Part shown: piece after piece, positions 10,011-18,438 of the stretch
Numbering within the stretch: the stretch's first letter is position 1
Layout: each line of letters opens with the position of its first letter
Assembly (NCBI GenBank): GCA_964456745.1
Contig: CAYWBW010000019.1
Coordinates: 1-42,515 of the forward strand
Reading direction: 5' to 3'
Source: CAYWBW01 sp964456745
GTDB lineage: Bacteria > Patescibacteriota > Gracilibacteria > GCA-2401425 > JAJOLG01
Length of the DNA: 42,515 bases
The notes under the pieces: model-generated
What the model was told of the DNA's origin: nothing
The model's database searches: none
What the model saw: only the letters and a program-made list of their open reading frames with translations
Position numbers and translations under genes: made by a program

Positions 10011-11318
10011 TTGAGGAAGTTTTTTTTAAATAAATTACCAGTTGCAATACCTGAAAGCGAAATAAGAAAACATACATATATTGTTGGCGGTATTGGTAGT
10101 GGGAAATCAGAACTTATAAAGATTTTATTATATTCTGATATAAAAAGTTCAACAAAAAAATCAATTGTATTAATAGAGCCTCATGGAGATTTGGCAACAG
10201 AAGTTTCTAGGCTTAAATATTTTTATAAAAACAAAACAAGGCTAGTATATATTGACCCATATTTGAAAAATGGATATACACCTTGCATAAACCCATTACA
10301 ACTTGATGATAAAACAGAAGAAAATATTGGGAGGATGACAACAGCCTTAATAAACACATTTGAAGGGTTGTTGGGTAATGATTGGTCTCCAAGAATGAAG
10401 GCAATGTTAATGTATTGTTTCCCTGTGCTTCTTAGACGGGATAATTCAACATTACAAGATTTAAAAAGGTTTATGGATTTAGGGGAAAATGCAAACAATT
10501 CGGATTTAATTAAATTAGGGTTAAATTCTCCTACCAATATCCAACGTGAATATTTTAAAAATGATTTCCAAGACAAAAGCCTAGAAACAACAAAGCGTGG
10601 TATTAGGGATAGAATTTCAGCCTTACTTGCTTCCCCAGTATTTTCCAACATAGTTTTAGGGAAAAATACATTTGACTTAGAAGGGATGGTTAATAGTGGT
10701 CAGGTAATAATTTTTAATGTCTCAAAAGGGAAATTTGGTCCAGGTGTAACAGAGGCTTTTGGAGCGTTGTTAGTCAGTATCTTGAACTACTATGCTTTTA
10801 AGCGGGATGATATAAAAATTAAAAAAGAAAGAGTACCAACAAATATTATTCTTGATGAATTTCCAATATTTATAAGTAAGGATAAAGAAGTATTTAAAAG
10901 TTTTTTGTCAGAAACAAGAAAATACAGTATGTATTTAACCATGGCACATCAATATGTTGGTCAATTGGGGATAGATTTAAAACATGCTGTTGAAGAAAAT
11001 GTTGGTGTTAAAATACAAGGAAGATCAAAAAAGGATGAAGAGTTAAGAAAATTAAAAGTTGGACAATTTAAAGTTAAAAGTGGAAACAGAGAAGAAATAT
11101 TGATCCAAGTCCCAGATTGTCTAGTTAATTATAAACGTGCAATGTCTAGGGATCAATGGAAGGAAGTTGCAGAGTTTCAGATTGAAAATTATTATAAGAA
11201 AATCGAATGTGATGCTAAAGGGCAGGGAAATGAGACAAGCACAAATCAAAACGAAGAAAATCAGTTCCAAGAAAAAAGGAGCACCGAGAAATTTAAAAAG
11301 TTTAAGCCAAATTTATAA
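10011..11318 (+). CDS. VirD4/TraD-type conjugative coupling ATPase, apparently 5'-truncated
   Basis: The 435-aa ORF opens almost at its Walker A (GGIGSGKSEL near residue 27), followed by EPHGDLA, Walker B IILDEFPIF and a QYVGQL sensor region, as in VirD4/TraD/TraG-like coupling proteins that pump the DNA-relaxase complex into a type IV channel. The listed start is a TTG with no ribosome binding site. The same frame continues open and protein-like upstream to 9897 (a TAA ends it at 9894-9896) with no ATG, GTG or TTG. Family members usually have a longer N-terminal part with membrane helices. I infer that the gene was cut at the block edge. The stop TAA is 1 bp before the next gene. Confidence 0.85.
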   Translation: MRKFFLNKLPVAIPESEIRKHTYIVGGIGSGKSELIKILLYSDIKSSTKKSIVLIEPHGDLATEVSRLKYFYKNKTRLVYIDPYLKNGYTPCINPLQLDDKTEENIGRMTTALINTFEGLLGNDWSPRMKAMLMYCFPVLLRRDNSTLQDLKRFMDLGENANNSDLIKLGLNSPTNIQREYFKNDFQDKSLETTKRGIRDRISALLASPVFSNIVLGKNTFDLEGMVNSGQVIIFNVSKGKFGPGVTEAFGALLVSILNYYAFKRDDIKIKKERVPTNIILDEFPIFISKDKEVFKSFLSETRKYSMYLTMAHQYVGQLGIDLKHAVEENVGVKIQGRSKKDEELRKLKVGQFKVKSGNREEILIQVPDCLVNYKRAMSRDQWKEVAEFQIENYYKKIECDAKGQGNETSTNQNEENQFQEKRSTEKFKKFKPNL

Positions 11319-11319
11319 A

Positions 11320-12177
11320 ATGAGAATTCCAGAAACACACCAGAGGGTATTGGAAAATTTGGCAGAACACAAATATTTGACCCCAAGTCAGATGGTAAAA
11401 ATTGGAATCCGTTCAGACCGTGACAACATGAACAAGATTCTCCGTGAGATGAAAAGAGGAAAAAAGGGGGTTGTAGATGAAATTATTTTGACACCAATGG
11501 AAGGTAAAGGAAAATTTGAACATATTTACTATCTATCAAAAACAGGTGTTCAAATTTTAACAGAGGATATTGGTACAGATGAAGATAAAATCAGAAAACC
11601 AATAGAAGATTCACCCTATATTTCAAGAGACTACTTGCATAGGTTCGAGACCATAAATTTTGGAATTGGCTTTTATTCATGGGCTAAAAAAAATGGTGCA
11701 GAAATCCAACTTTACCTAGAATATTTTGAAAAAGCCCCAAGGCAGCCAGGGAAAAAACGCCATAAAAAAACCTTCATTCCAGGAAAAGATGGAAAAGGCT
11801 TTGAAGCGGACGCGCTAGGGAAATTTACGGTTAACGGTACAGAATCCTCTTTTCTCCTTGAGGTTCACCGTGGTAACGATGTAATAAAATTTGAAAGACA
11901 GGCTTACGAACGGGCTGAAGGGCTTGTTGATGGTCACATTCAACGAAAGTTGGATTCAGAGAAAGATTGTAGGATTCTGTGGGTTTTTGAGCATGAAAGC
12001 ACCATGAGAAGTGCTATTGGACGAATGAACGCCAATAAGGACTACAACGGGTTTAAAGACCTTTTCCTGTTCCAGACGATCAAGAGCCTAGATGAAGATT
12101 TTGAAGGTGGCTGGAAGACGTTTGACGGGCGAAGAGTTGATTTTCTTGGTAGAAATCTGGCTTTAAAGTTAACATGA
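11320..12177 (+). CDS. Replication-relaxation family protein
   Basis: Starting at ATG 11320, directly after the ATPase stop, this 285-aa protein has an N-terminal winged-helix-like part (RVLENLAEHKYLTPSQMVKI, then YYLSKTGVQIL) and a C-terminal nuclease-like domain (EADALGKFTVNG, LLEVHRGND). This matches the replication-relaxation/MobC-like families found beside relaxase and coupling genes on plasmids; the assignment is from memory of the family. The frame is open upstream inside the ATPase gene, but the 11320 start fits the operon. The stop is TGA; if read as Gly the protein would gain 23 residues before TAA 12244. Confidence 0.75.
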   Translation: MRIPETHQRVLENLAEHKYLTPSQMVKIGIRSDRDNMNKILREMKRGKKGVVDEIILTPMEGKGKFEHIYYLSKTGVQILTEDIGTDEDKIRKPIEDSPYISRDYLHRFETINFGIGFYSWAKKNGAEIQLYLEYFEKAPRQPGKKRHKKTFIPGKDGKGFEADALGKFTVNGTESSFLLEVHRGNDVIKFERQAYERAEGLVDGHIQRKLDSEKDCRILWVFEHESTMRSAIGRMNANKDYNGFKDLFLFQTIKSLDEDFEGGWKTFDGRRVDFLGRNLALKLT

Positions 12178-12250
12178 AAAATTTTACACCCTCTATCTAA
12201 AAAATCCCACCATATCCATGTAAATATAAAGGGGAGATTACAATAAACTT

Positions 12251-13138
12251 ATGAGTTATTTTGTCTTTAGCTATATTATCTTTATAGTATTTGTTTTTGT
12301 TGGTGCTTATTATGTAATCTCAAAAGATCGGTTTTCTTTAAGCTGGAGGAAAATATGGTCATTGTCAGCTATATATTCCTTCTTTGCTCCGTTTCTTTTA
12401 ATCATTATTTTCCAAAATGAAATAGAACCATCTCGCTTTATTGAAATATTAGCTGATATTTTACAAGGTATTGGACTTGGGTTATTAGTAGGGAGACCAA
12501 TTAATAAAATTTATTGGTATTTTAAAAGAAAGTCTAGTGCTAAGGTGTCTGATAATCGAGAAACGAAAATCAAAAACCTTCTTATGTTTCTTGAGAATGT
12601 TAAATTAATAGACCAAGACATTGAAGATGAAATAAGCGAGAAGGATAAATTAAAAGCAAATGAACATTTGAAAAAGGCAAGAATGCTACTTTTAGGTGGT
12701 GAAGATGAAGAGTCGGCTTTATTGTTCTTTGATTGTATGAAACAATCAAGCAAAAAAATTAATGATTCATATGTGGAAGTTTATTTAAATGTATTTAGAG
12801 AAGCTTATTTTAACATTTGCAAACTTAAATTTGAAACATTAAACGATAAATATGTTTGGGAAAATTACGACTGTAAAAAGAGTGGCATAAGTGGATTGTT
12901 TGATCTTTCAGAAAATGGGTATCATGAGTCTACATATACAATTGCAATGTATTATAAAAATGGAAAATTTTTAGAAGAAAATGAAAATGTTGCATTTAAG
13001 CTATTAAAAAGAGCGGAAGAGCAAGGAAGTAAAAAGGCTAAATCGGAATTGATTGTTTATGATGTGTTAGAAGAAACTGAATTTACTGAAAAAGATTCTA
13101 ATGAACATTTGAGGAAGATAGTAGAGTTTTTAGAGTGA
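12251..13138 (+). CDS. Membrane-anchored protein with Sel1-like repeat
   Basis: A 295-aa protein with two N-terminal hydrophobic segments (VFSYIIFIVFVFVGAYYVI and a second near residues 35-55), a further glycine-rich hydrophobic stretch, then a charged cytosolic part. Near residues 225-265 the sequence HESTYTIAMYYKNGKFLEEN, then AFKLLKRAEEQGSKKAKSEL, matches the Sel1/TPR-like pattern, suggesting protein-protein contacts. GGGGAG lies 14 bp before the ATG. It is 73 bp after the replication-relaxation gene. The stop is TGA, with TAA five codons later in frame. Confidence 0.7.
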   Translation: MSYFVFSYIIFIVFVFVGAYYVISKDRFSLSWRKIWSLSAIYSFFAPFLLIIIFQNEIEPSRFIEILADILQGIGLGLLVGRPINKIYWYFKRKSSAKVSDNRETKIKNLLMFLENVKLIDQDIEDEISEKDKLKANEHLKKARMLLLGGEDEESALLFFDCMKQSSKKINDSYVEVYLNVFREAYFNICKLKFETLNDKYVWENYDCKKSGISGLFDLSENGYHESTYTIAMYYKNGKFLEENENVAFKLLKRAEEQGSKKAKSELIVYDVLEETEFTEKDSNEHLRKIVEFLE

Positions 13139-13208
13139 AAGAAAATAGATAAATAAGAAAAAATATTTGCAGACTGTTTGCTAAGACATAAAGCTGAAAA
13201 TGTGCTAG

Positions 13209-13236
13209 GTCTCTGCTGTTTCGTTCAGCTTCTAGG
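13209..13236 (+). repeat. 28-bp direct repeat, copy 1
   Basis: This segment, beginning GTCTCTGCTGTTTCG, is identical over 28 bp to 17492-17519 inside the tyrosine recombinase gene. Here it lies in the 139-bp gap between the Sel1-like gene and the lipoprotein gene. It could be a remnant of a second integrase copy, a recombination site, or the footprint of a rearrangement. Confidence 0.8.
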
Positions 13237-13277
13237 GGGTTGGGTTGTTGTTTTTGGTTGGTTCATATATTATAAAT

Positions 13278-14594
13278 TTATAATGGTGAAAATTCTGAAC
13301 AAGTCCCATAATATCTTTCACTGATTGCGTGGACATCTGGGGTGTAATAACTAGAGACATAGTTTATTTTAAAAACTGGGCAGGATATTTCATACCAACA
13401 TACTATTTCATTCATTTCTTTTATGTAGTCCATTGCTTTAACATTGATGCAAATTGTTTCAGGAAAAGAATATCCAATAAAGTTCCAGTGCCCATTGCTT
13501 TCAGATAAATTAATCCAAGATTGATCATTAACTAATTTCACTGAAGCGTACCAAGAATCACCACTTTGAAATTTTGAAAATCCAATAAAATTTTCGGCAT
13601 CAAGGTATACTGAAACTTCTTCTGGTGGAACGTTTTTAATTAATATGTTTTTGTTTCTTATTATTCCTTCGTAAGAAGCTGTTAATGTTAAAGTTTGATC
13701 TTGAGAAACTGATACTGTTGAAATTTCACCATTAGAATTTACAGATGCATAATTGCTAGATTCATTCCATGTAACATTTTGATAAGAACTACTCCCATCT
13801 GAAAAATTAATAAGAGCTTTATATGAACTACTTTCACCTTCATTAATTTGATCTTCACCTTCAATCGAAATACCTGATACTGAAATGGTGTTTTCTGGAA
13901 CGTTGGTTTGATCTGAATTTACTGGTTCAGAAAGATTTGAATCTCCAGTGTCCGAAACGCGACCTATATTTATTAATGAATTTTTAAAATGGTCAATTGC
14001 ATCAGATTTATCAACTAATTGAGCTGTGTTTGTGATTGAAGATAAATAATTTATAATTGTATCGTTGTTTTCAAAATTTGTTTCAGAAACATTAAAATTT
14101 AAAATTTTATATTTTTGTCCAATCGCATTATATCTAGCTAAATCTGGAATTCCAATTCCGTTAGATGGGGTAAAATCATCATCAAGAGTTTGAAGAAGCC
14201 TTATCATATTAATCACCGCTCTGTGATTAATATCAGTAGCCCCACTGATTAGGTCTATTGGTGTAATATAGGATGCCCCAGTTGAACTTCCTAATTTGAT
14301 GTCTCCAATTGAAAATGTTACACTTTCTCCATCATTATACAAAAATTCACCAGAAGTATTTGTGAAACCATTAAGAGAGTCTGTTTTGTAATAAACACCC
14401 TTAATTGGGCTGTCAATTAATACCCCTTTATTTGAAGGTAGGGGGGAAGGTTGTACTTCAACATTATTGTTAATTGTTGTAGATTCGCATTTATTATCAC
14501 CTACAAGTGTTTTGTTTCCATCGCAATCGCCATCATCTTGGCAAGACGTAAGAAAAAGTGAGATGAAAATTAGTGAACTAAATTTTCGTAACAT
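13278..14594 (-). CDS. Secreted lipoprotein with Big2-like domain
   Basis: Translation from ATG 14594 gives a lipoprotein signal with lipobox LTSC (IFISLFLTSCQDDGD); AAGGAAG upstream supports this start over earlier in-frame codons. Residues about 45-150 (SPIKGVYYKTDSLNGFTNTS, the FLYNDGESVTFSIGDIKLG segment, INMIRLLQTLDDDFTPSNGI) resemble a module I know from gammaproteobacterial surface lipoproteins. Residues about 215-300 (EGEDQINEGESSSYKALINF, DGSSSYQNVTW) look like a Big2 Ig-like domain. The role is probably surface adhesion or display. Product about 438 aa; all Gly codons are GGN. Confidence 0.8.
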   Translation of the reverse strand: MLRKFSSLIFISLFLTSCQDDGDCDGNKTLVGDNKCESTTINNNVEVQPSPLPSNKGVLIDSPIKGVYYKTDSLNGFTNTSGEFLYNDGESVTFSIGDIKLGSSTGASYITPIDLISGATDINHRAVINMIRLLQTLDDDFTPSNGIGIPDLARYNAIGQKYKILNFNVSETNFENNDTIINYLSSITNTAQLVDKSDAIDHFKNSLINIGRVSDTGDSNLSEPVNSDQTNVPENTISVSGISIEGEDQINEGESSSYKALINFSDGSSSYQNVTWNESSNYASVNSNGEISTVSVSQDQTLTLTASYEGIIRNKNILIKNVPPEEVSVYLDAENFIGFSKFQSGDSWYASVKLVNDQSWINLSESNGHWNFIGYSFPETICINVKAMDYIKEMNEIVCWYEISCPVFKINYVSSYYTPDVHAISERYYGTCSEFSPL

Positions 14595-14625
14595 TATAAA
14601 TACCGTCTTCCTTTTAATATTGTAT

Positions 14626-14654
14626 TTGACAAAATGATAAATATATATTAAAAT
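14626..14654 (+). promoter_or_regulatory. Consensus promoter for a leaderless transcript
   Basis: TTGACA (14626-14631) and TAAAAT (14649-14654) are separated by exactly 17 bp. The expected transcription start, about 7 bp after the -10 box, coincides with the ATG at 14662 of the TGA-containing ORF. There is no Shine-Dalgarno sequence. Confidence 0.5.
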
Positions 14655-14661
14655 TTGCTCT

Positions 14662-15114
14662 ATGAAAAACATTAATAAATTGACGGCTATTGTTATTTGA
14701 GCTTGAGTAGGTGTGGTTTCTAATTGTGAACCTGTAAAGTCTGATGTTTTTAGCACTCAAAATGATACTAGTATAAATATAAAGAAACTATGCAGTCAAA
14801 ATAATTTAAAATTAACAGAAAAAGCAAAACGTATAATAAGATCTATATCAAAAGAAAAACCAAAATGTACTATTGATGATGGATTCAATAAATATATAAT
14901 AACCGAATGATACGTGTTTATAATATTTAAGATTGAAAATGCAACCTTTCATTCAGATCATGCATATATTTCTGTTAATCACTTAATAAAGTTTCAATTA
15001 AGAATAGGTCTTGTTTTAGAAAATATATACAGAAACACGTTAGAAAACGGTTTTGTGATTCATTGTTTTAAAATTTATCGTTTTAAAAAAAAATGACATA
15101 GTGCTTTGCATTAA
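14662..15114 (+). CDS. ORF open only with TGA as sense codon, inside the standard-code block
   Basis: From ATG 14662 to TAA 15112 the frame contains four TGA codons and no TAA or TAG over 150 codons. As Gly it reads MKNINKLTAIVIGAGVGVVS then NCEPVK, a plausible N-terminal membrane or signal segment; later stretches are ITEGYVFIIFK and NTLENGFVIHCFKIYRFKKK. TGA as Trp (table 4) cannot be excluded, because the ORF has no TGG. No family is recognised. It is divergent from the lipoprotein gene and overlaps the next minus-strand gene tail-to-tail by 32 bp. A decayed gene is the main alternative. Confidence 0.45.
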
Positions 15115-16000
15115 TAAGATGCCATTCACAGTTTCGAGGATAAACAAAAATATCTTTATAAGTTGAAAATCCTTTTTGCTCTATAATGCAATCCACCAAA
15201 TCTTGTTTTATAATTACCCAATATCCTCCAAATTTAAGTGCAAAAACTTCTCCAAAAAATCCAGTGCCAATTAACATTTCTGGGCTTCTAAGGTTAAACA
15301 AATCGTTCTTAGTATCACCAACCTTTATTTTGTTTGTTTTATTGTCATAAAAAAAATCACGTAAATTTAAGAGTTTCTTTTGCATAAACAATATTTCATT
15401 TTGAAAATGATCGTTAAAATTGGACAAATCAATTGTATCTAAAGTTAATAATGCGTTGTTTATTTTAATCATGTTCTCAGAAATTGAATGATTTCCATTG
15501 AGAATTTCAGCCACCAAAAGTCTTACAATGCTAGTTGATTGTAAATCGTCAACGATTTTTTCCGAAGTTTTTTTATCCAGTTTCAGTAAAACCCAAAACA
15601 AACAATTATATTTATCCATCCAATATTCGTTTACTTTGACAAGCTTTACAGTTAAACTGGTTTCCACGTCTTTTTTTGACACAGATTTTTTATAAAATAT
15701 TTCTTGATTATTTGTTTTTAAATGTGTTTCATGGTTAGAAATTTCCACATTGATATTCGAGTAAATTAATACAGATAAACTTGACAAAGCATTCAACAAA
15801 GCATTGTTGTAATATTTAGGGTTTGATAGTTTTGATGATGCAACAACAACTAAGTCATCACCATCAAAAGATCTTTTATTAACCCAAGATGGTGAAGGTT
15901 TTTGACGATGTTTACCATTACACATATTTGATAAACCAAAATTAGGTGAAAAAAGCATAGATAAAAAAAACACCATAACCATTAAAAATGGTATTTTCAT
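15083..16000 (-). CDS. Exported protein, possibly LPP20/FlgT-like, 305 aa
   Basis: Starting at ATG 16000 the protein has a signal-peptide-like N-terminus (MKIPFLMVMVFFLSMLFSPN). Residues about 35-120 (DDLVVVASSKLSNPKYYNNA, then LLNALSSLSVLI) follow the pattern of LPP20-type domains, in which an alanine-rich helix packs on a sheet, but the match is weak. The start is 1 bp from the stop of the upstream LPP20-like gene, so the two are probably coupled. I cannot name a function; export to the periplasm or surface is likely. The 3' end overlaps the TGA-containing ORF. Confidence 0.65.
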   Translation of the reverse strand: MKIPFLMVMVFFLSMLFSPNFGLSNMCNGKHRQKPSPSWVNKRSFDGDDLVVVASSKLSNPKYYNNALLNALSSLSVLIYSNINVEISNHETHLKTNNQEIFYKKSVSKKDVETSLTVKLVKVNEYWMDKYNCLFWVLLKLDKKTSEKIVDDLQSTSIVRLLVAEILNGNHSISENMIKINNALLTLDTIDLSNFNDHFQNEILFMQKKLLNLRDFFYDNKTNKIKVGDTKNDLFNLRSPEMLIGTGFFGEVFALKFGGYWVIIKQDLVDCIIEQKGFSTYKDIFVYPRNCEWHLINAKHYVIFF

Positions 16001-16001
16001 T

Positions 16002-16595
16002 TTATTGATTTGAGCGTGCTTCTTGAATCCTTGTACGAAAATCATTCAATTCAGAAATGCCATATTTTTTGACCATATTATGCTTTTTTTCCTCAATTTG
16101 ATGAATTACACCATCAAGAAGGGTCGTTTTTTGAGAGTTCACATACTTGTTGAATTGTTCAACAGGCATTCCAATTAAAATATAATACACCCCATTTGGG
16201 CTTGTTGTTGCACCTAAAATTTCATAATTAGAAAATGTATTAGATGCGAAATTTAAACGAATAGCTCTCGATAACTTATCAAACCTAACTGATGAACCAA
16301 TTGTTGTACTGTTTACAGTTTCTGAAACCTCTGAACTTGCTGTAACTTCAATGAATTTTGACAACTCTGCTTCTGCATTTGCTACTGCTTGGTCTCTAGC
16401 AAACTGAACTTCATAAAAAGGTATTTTATAGCTACCAACAGCAGTTTTATATTTTCCTTTAAAATCATTTTGTGAACACATCCATTTAGGGGCTTGAACA
16501 TTTGGTGCGTCTGGAAAATCACAAATAAAATTACCAGCATATATATTATTAGATGTCAACAGGAAAGCTGTGAGCAAGAAAGAAAATCTTAGCAT
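16002..16595 (-). CDS. Secreted LPP20-like protein
   Basis: A GAGG box 6 bp before ATG 16595 sets the start (MLRFSFLLTAFLLTSNNIYAG), giving a 197-aa protein with a cleavable signal ending near the Ala-Gly of IYAG. The core (FARDQAVANAEAELSKFIEV, then TASSEVSETVNSTT) shows the alanine-rich helix and amphipathic strands typical of LPP20 outer-membrane-associated proteins. Two Cys sit near the mature N-terminus (FICDFP, WMCSQ). It lies between a small lipoprotein and another exported protein on the minus strand, suggesting an envelope-related operon. Confidence 0.7.
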   Translation of the reverse strand: MLRFSFLLTAFLLTSNNIYAGNFICDFPDAPNVQAPKWMCSQNDFKGKYKTAVGSYKIPFYEVQFARDQAVANAEAELSKFIEVTASSEVSETVNSTTIGSSVRFDKLSRAIRLNFASNTFSNYEILGATTSPNGVYYILIGMPVEQFNKYVNSQKTTLLDGVIHQIEEKKHNMVKKYGISELNDFRTRIQEARSNQ

Positions 16596-16622
16596 TTTAA
16601 ACCTCATAATAATATCAAAACA

Positions 16623-16925
16623 TTAAAAAGCAAAATAACTAACAAATGAAATCACAACACCAATAATCCATACAATACAAGTGTCTGTAGCATTATCTGG
16701 TGAAACTCCAGATGTTCTCGTTCTAGTATGACTTTTTCTTCTTTCTTCTTCTTCATGTTTGTCTTGTGAAAAATATTTAGATGAAGTGCTTTCTGATAAT
16801 TTACCATATTTTTCGGTTTCATCATAATACACATCTTTTTTGAATTTATTATTTGATAAGCATGAACATGAAGAAAGAGTTAATGATAACAAAAATATTG
16901 TTAAAATTCGAAAATATTTTTTCAT
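16623..16925 (-). CDS. Small lipoprotein with C-terminal membrane helix
   Basis: ATG 16925 is preceded by AGAGGTG and starts MKKYFRILTIFLLSLTLSSC, a clear lipoprotein signal with lipobox LSSC. The 100-aa product has a charged middle rich in Lys, Glu and Arg and ends with a hydrophobic helix (CIVWIIGVVISFVSYFAF). No family is recognised. It lies 27 bp upstream of the LPP20-like gene and 17 bp after the recombinase gene on the same strand. Confidence 0.65.
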   Translation of the reverse strand: MKKYFRILTIFLLSLTLSSCSCLSNNKFKKDVYYDETEKYGKLSESTSSKYFSQDKHEEEERRKSHTRTRTSGVSPDNATDTCIVWIIGVVISFVSYFAF

Positions 16926-16942
16926 AATCACCTCTGAATTCC

Positions 16943-17617
16943 TTAAATCAAAATCCCCCTAGCCACATCCAAAGCCTTTTTCCTATCAATTCCCAAATAG
17001 TGCGAAGTAGAGGCAATAGACTTTTGCCCTAGCAGTTCTCGCACAACTTCTGCATTGCGTGTAACCTCATATACCAAACTGGCTTTTGTGCGTCTGATAC
17101 TGTGTGTACTGTAATCATCGGGATTTAACCGTAACAGACTAACCCAGCGTTTTACAAGCCTTTGATACTGCCTTGTGCTTATTCTTTGGTTTTTGCTTCC
17201 TCTAATTCCGAGCAGATATCTTTTATTGTGGATTCTCCTGCANNNNNNNNNNCCTCTAATTCCAGTAAACAAGAAATCATTCAAGTTTTTTAGACTCTCT
17301 GTAATCCACTGCTTGAGCTTGCCTTGTGTGTAGGGAGATAAACCCACTGTAGCCCCTTCTTTGGTCTTCTGTTGGTGTAGTTGAACTTCATCCTTCATCT
17401 GCCCCTGAAAGTTCATCACATCCCCTACAGTGAGCTTGAGCAAGTCAGAGGCTCTTAACATGGTGTCAATCCCTGTAGAGAGCAAAACCAAGTCTCTGCT
17501 GTTTCGTTCAGCTTCTAGGAGATGTTTTAAAGCCCCTACTTGATCAGGGCTTAGGGGTTTCATCTGTCCTACACATCGCCCCTTGTTCCAAGTGGTCATT
17601 TCATCACTTCCATTCAT
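16943..17617 (-). CDS. Tyrosine recombinase/integrase, interrupted by assembly gap
   Basis: The catalytic domain is recognisable: Arg I in DTMLRASDLLKLTVGDV, the HSIRR motif (HxxR), LLGQKSIASTSHYLGI with the nucleophile Tyr, and a Lys in the QQKTKEG turn. The protein is short (about 224 aa) and lacks most of the N-terminal core-binding domain. Ten N interrupt it at 17243-17252, flanked by an 11-bp repeat; joining the repeat copies gives FLFTGIRGSKNQRIS, which reads better than the interrupted form. It probably mediates integration or resolution of this block. A 28-bp stretch of the gene is repeated at 13209-13236. Confidence 0.85.
   Translation of the reverse strand: MNGSDEMTTWNKGRCVGQMKPLSPDQVGALKHLLEAERNSRDLVLLSTGIDTMLRASDLLKLTVGDVMNFQGQMKDEVQLHQQKTKEGATVGLSPYTQGKLKQWITESLKNLNDFLFTGIRXXXXCRRIHNKRYLLGIRGSKNQRISTRQYQRLVKRWVSLLRLNPDDYSTHSIRRTKASLVYEVTRNAEVVRELLGQKSIASTSHYLGIDRKKALDVARGILI
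17243..17252. other. Assembly gap (10 N)
   Basis: Ten unknown bases lie inside the integrase gene. CCTCTAATTCC occurs on both sides (17199-17209 and 17253-17263), so the ends of the two joined contigs probably overlap and about 44 bases including the Ns are likely spurious or a strain variant. Confidence 0.9.
17492..17519 (+). repeat. 28-bp direct repeat, copy 2 (inside integrase gene)
   Basis: Identical to 13209-13236. It codes (minus strand) for the LLEAERNSRD region near the integrase N-terminus. The 4.25 kb between the copies holds the lipoproteins, the TGA-containing ORF and the rest of the integrase. Confidence 0.8.
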
Positions 17618-17968
17618 TGAATTTTGTTTAAAAATTATGTCTGCTTACCATCTTTATTGTATAAAAGCCGACATGAATTGCAAGGAGAAGTTTTATGATC
17701 TTGGAAAAGTGGCTTGTTTCTGGGGCTTGTGGGTTTTAGGAAATGTCTGCTTTTGTAAGAAGCGGAAGTAGACTCTCAAATTAAACCTTACTATGAATTT
17801 ATGGTTGAAAAATTGGCGTTACAGTTTTCTGTACAGTACCTTAAATTTCTTGCATGCAAATAGTTACAGTTTGTTACAATAAACTTGTAGCCACCTTTTA
17901 ACGAAACCTATAGTATGTACAAAGGCAGTTTTCTTAAATTCAATTTTTGGTTTGGTGGAGGTAAAGAA
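17618..17968. other. Gene-poor stretch between integrase and secreted protein
   Basis: This divergent intergenic region contains one possible small gene, 17637-17771 plus, 44 aa, starting MSAYHLYCIKADMNCKEKF with a hydrophobic middle (VACFWGLWVLGNVCF) and five Cys; there is no clear ribosome binding site before its ATG. The rest (about 17772-17968) is AT-rich and probably carries the promoter of the secreted protein gene. I see no RNA gene or repeat. Confidence 0.4.
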
Positions 17969-18427
17969 ATGAAACGGTTTAAAAAATTATTTGGTATAGT
18001 GACTGTTTGTTATTTCACTGTATTTCCAACAACAAACACGCAAGCTGTAGAAATTTCAGCATACAAAACACCTGCATTTTTTAGTAGATCACCATTAGAC
18101 CACACTTACACATGTATTGATGGAGATGATGCATATGCTCCAACACAATGTACTTCTACTGGCACTAGTACAAAAAGTGGTGGAGACTTTGTAACTGCTG
18201 GTGATGGCAACTCTAGAAAGGCAAGATGTTACTCTGCATGTAAGATGAATTATGGTCGCAATGGAGTTTGTCACCAACATACTAACCGTGTTTTATACAC
18301 TACAAGAAAAATTCTTCCTTTATCTGTGAAAGGTTATAGAGCATCTCGATCCTATTATGGTGCATGGGGAACCAAACGAGGACCTAGGAATGGACGTTTT
18401 TATGCTTGTTTCAAAAAGTGCAGATAA
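17969..18427 (+). CDS. Secreted Cys-rich basic protein
   Basis: GGTGGAGG a few bases before ATG 17969 fixes the start (MKRFKKLFGIVTVCYFTVFP), ahead of a longer frame. The 152-aa product has a signal peptide ending near TQAVE and a mature part with eight Cys (YTCID, PTQCT, RCYSACKMNY, GVCHQH, FYACFKKC), consistent with disulfide bonding outside the cytosol. It is rich in Tyr, Arg, Ser and Gly and positively charged. No family is recognised. A strong terminator follows. Secreted effector, toxin or structural protein are all possible; I have no evidence to choose. Confidence 0.75.
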   Translation: MKRFKKLFGIVTVCYFTVFPTTNTQAVEISAYKTPAFFSRSPLDHTYTCIDGDDAYAPTQCTSTGTSTKSGGDFVTAGDGNSRKARCYSACKMNYGRNGVCHQHTNRVLYTTRKILPLSVKGYRASRSYYGAWGTKRGPRNGRFYACFKKCR

Positions 18428-18438
18428 TTAGTTTTATT

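Noticed and set aside
10213..10651. Minus-strand ORFs of 63 and 142 aa
   Set aside because: Shadows of the VirD4-type ATPase gene.
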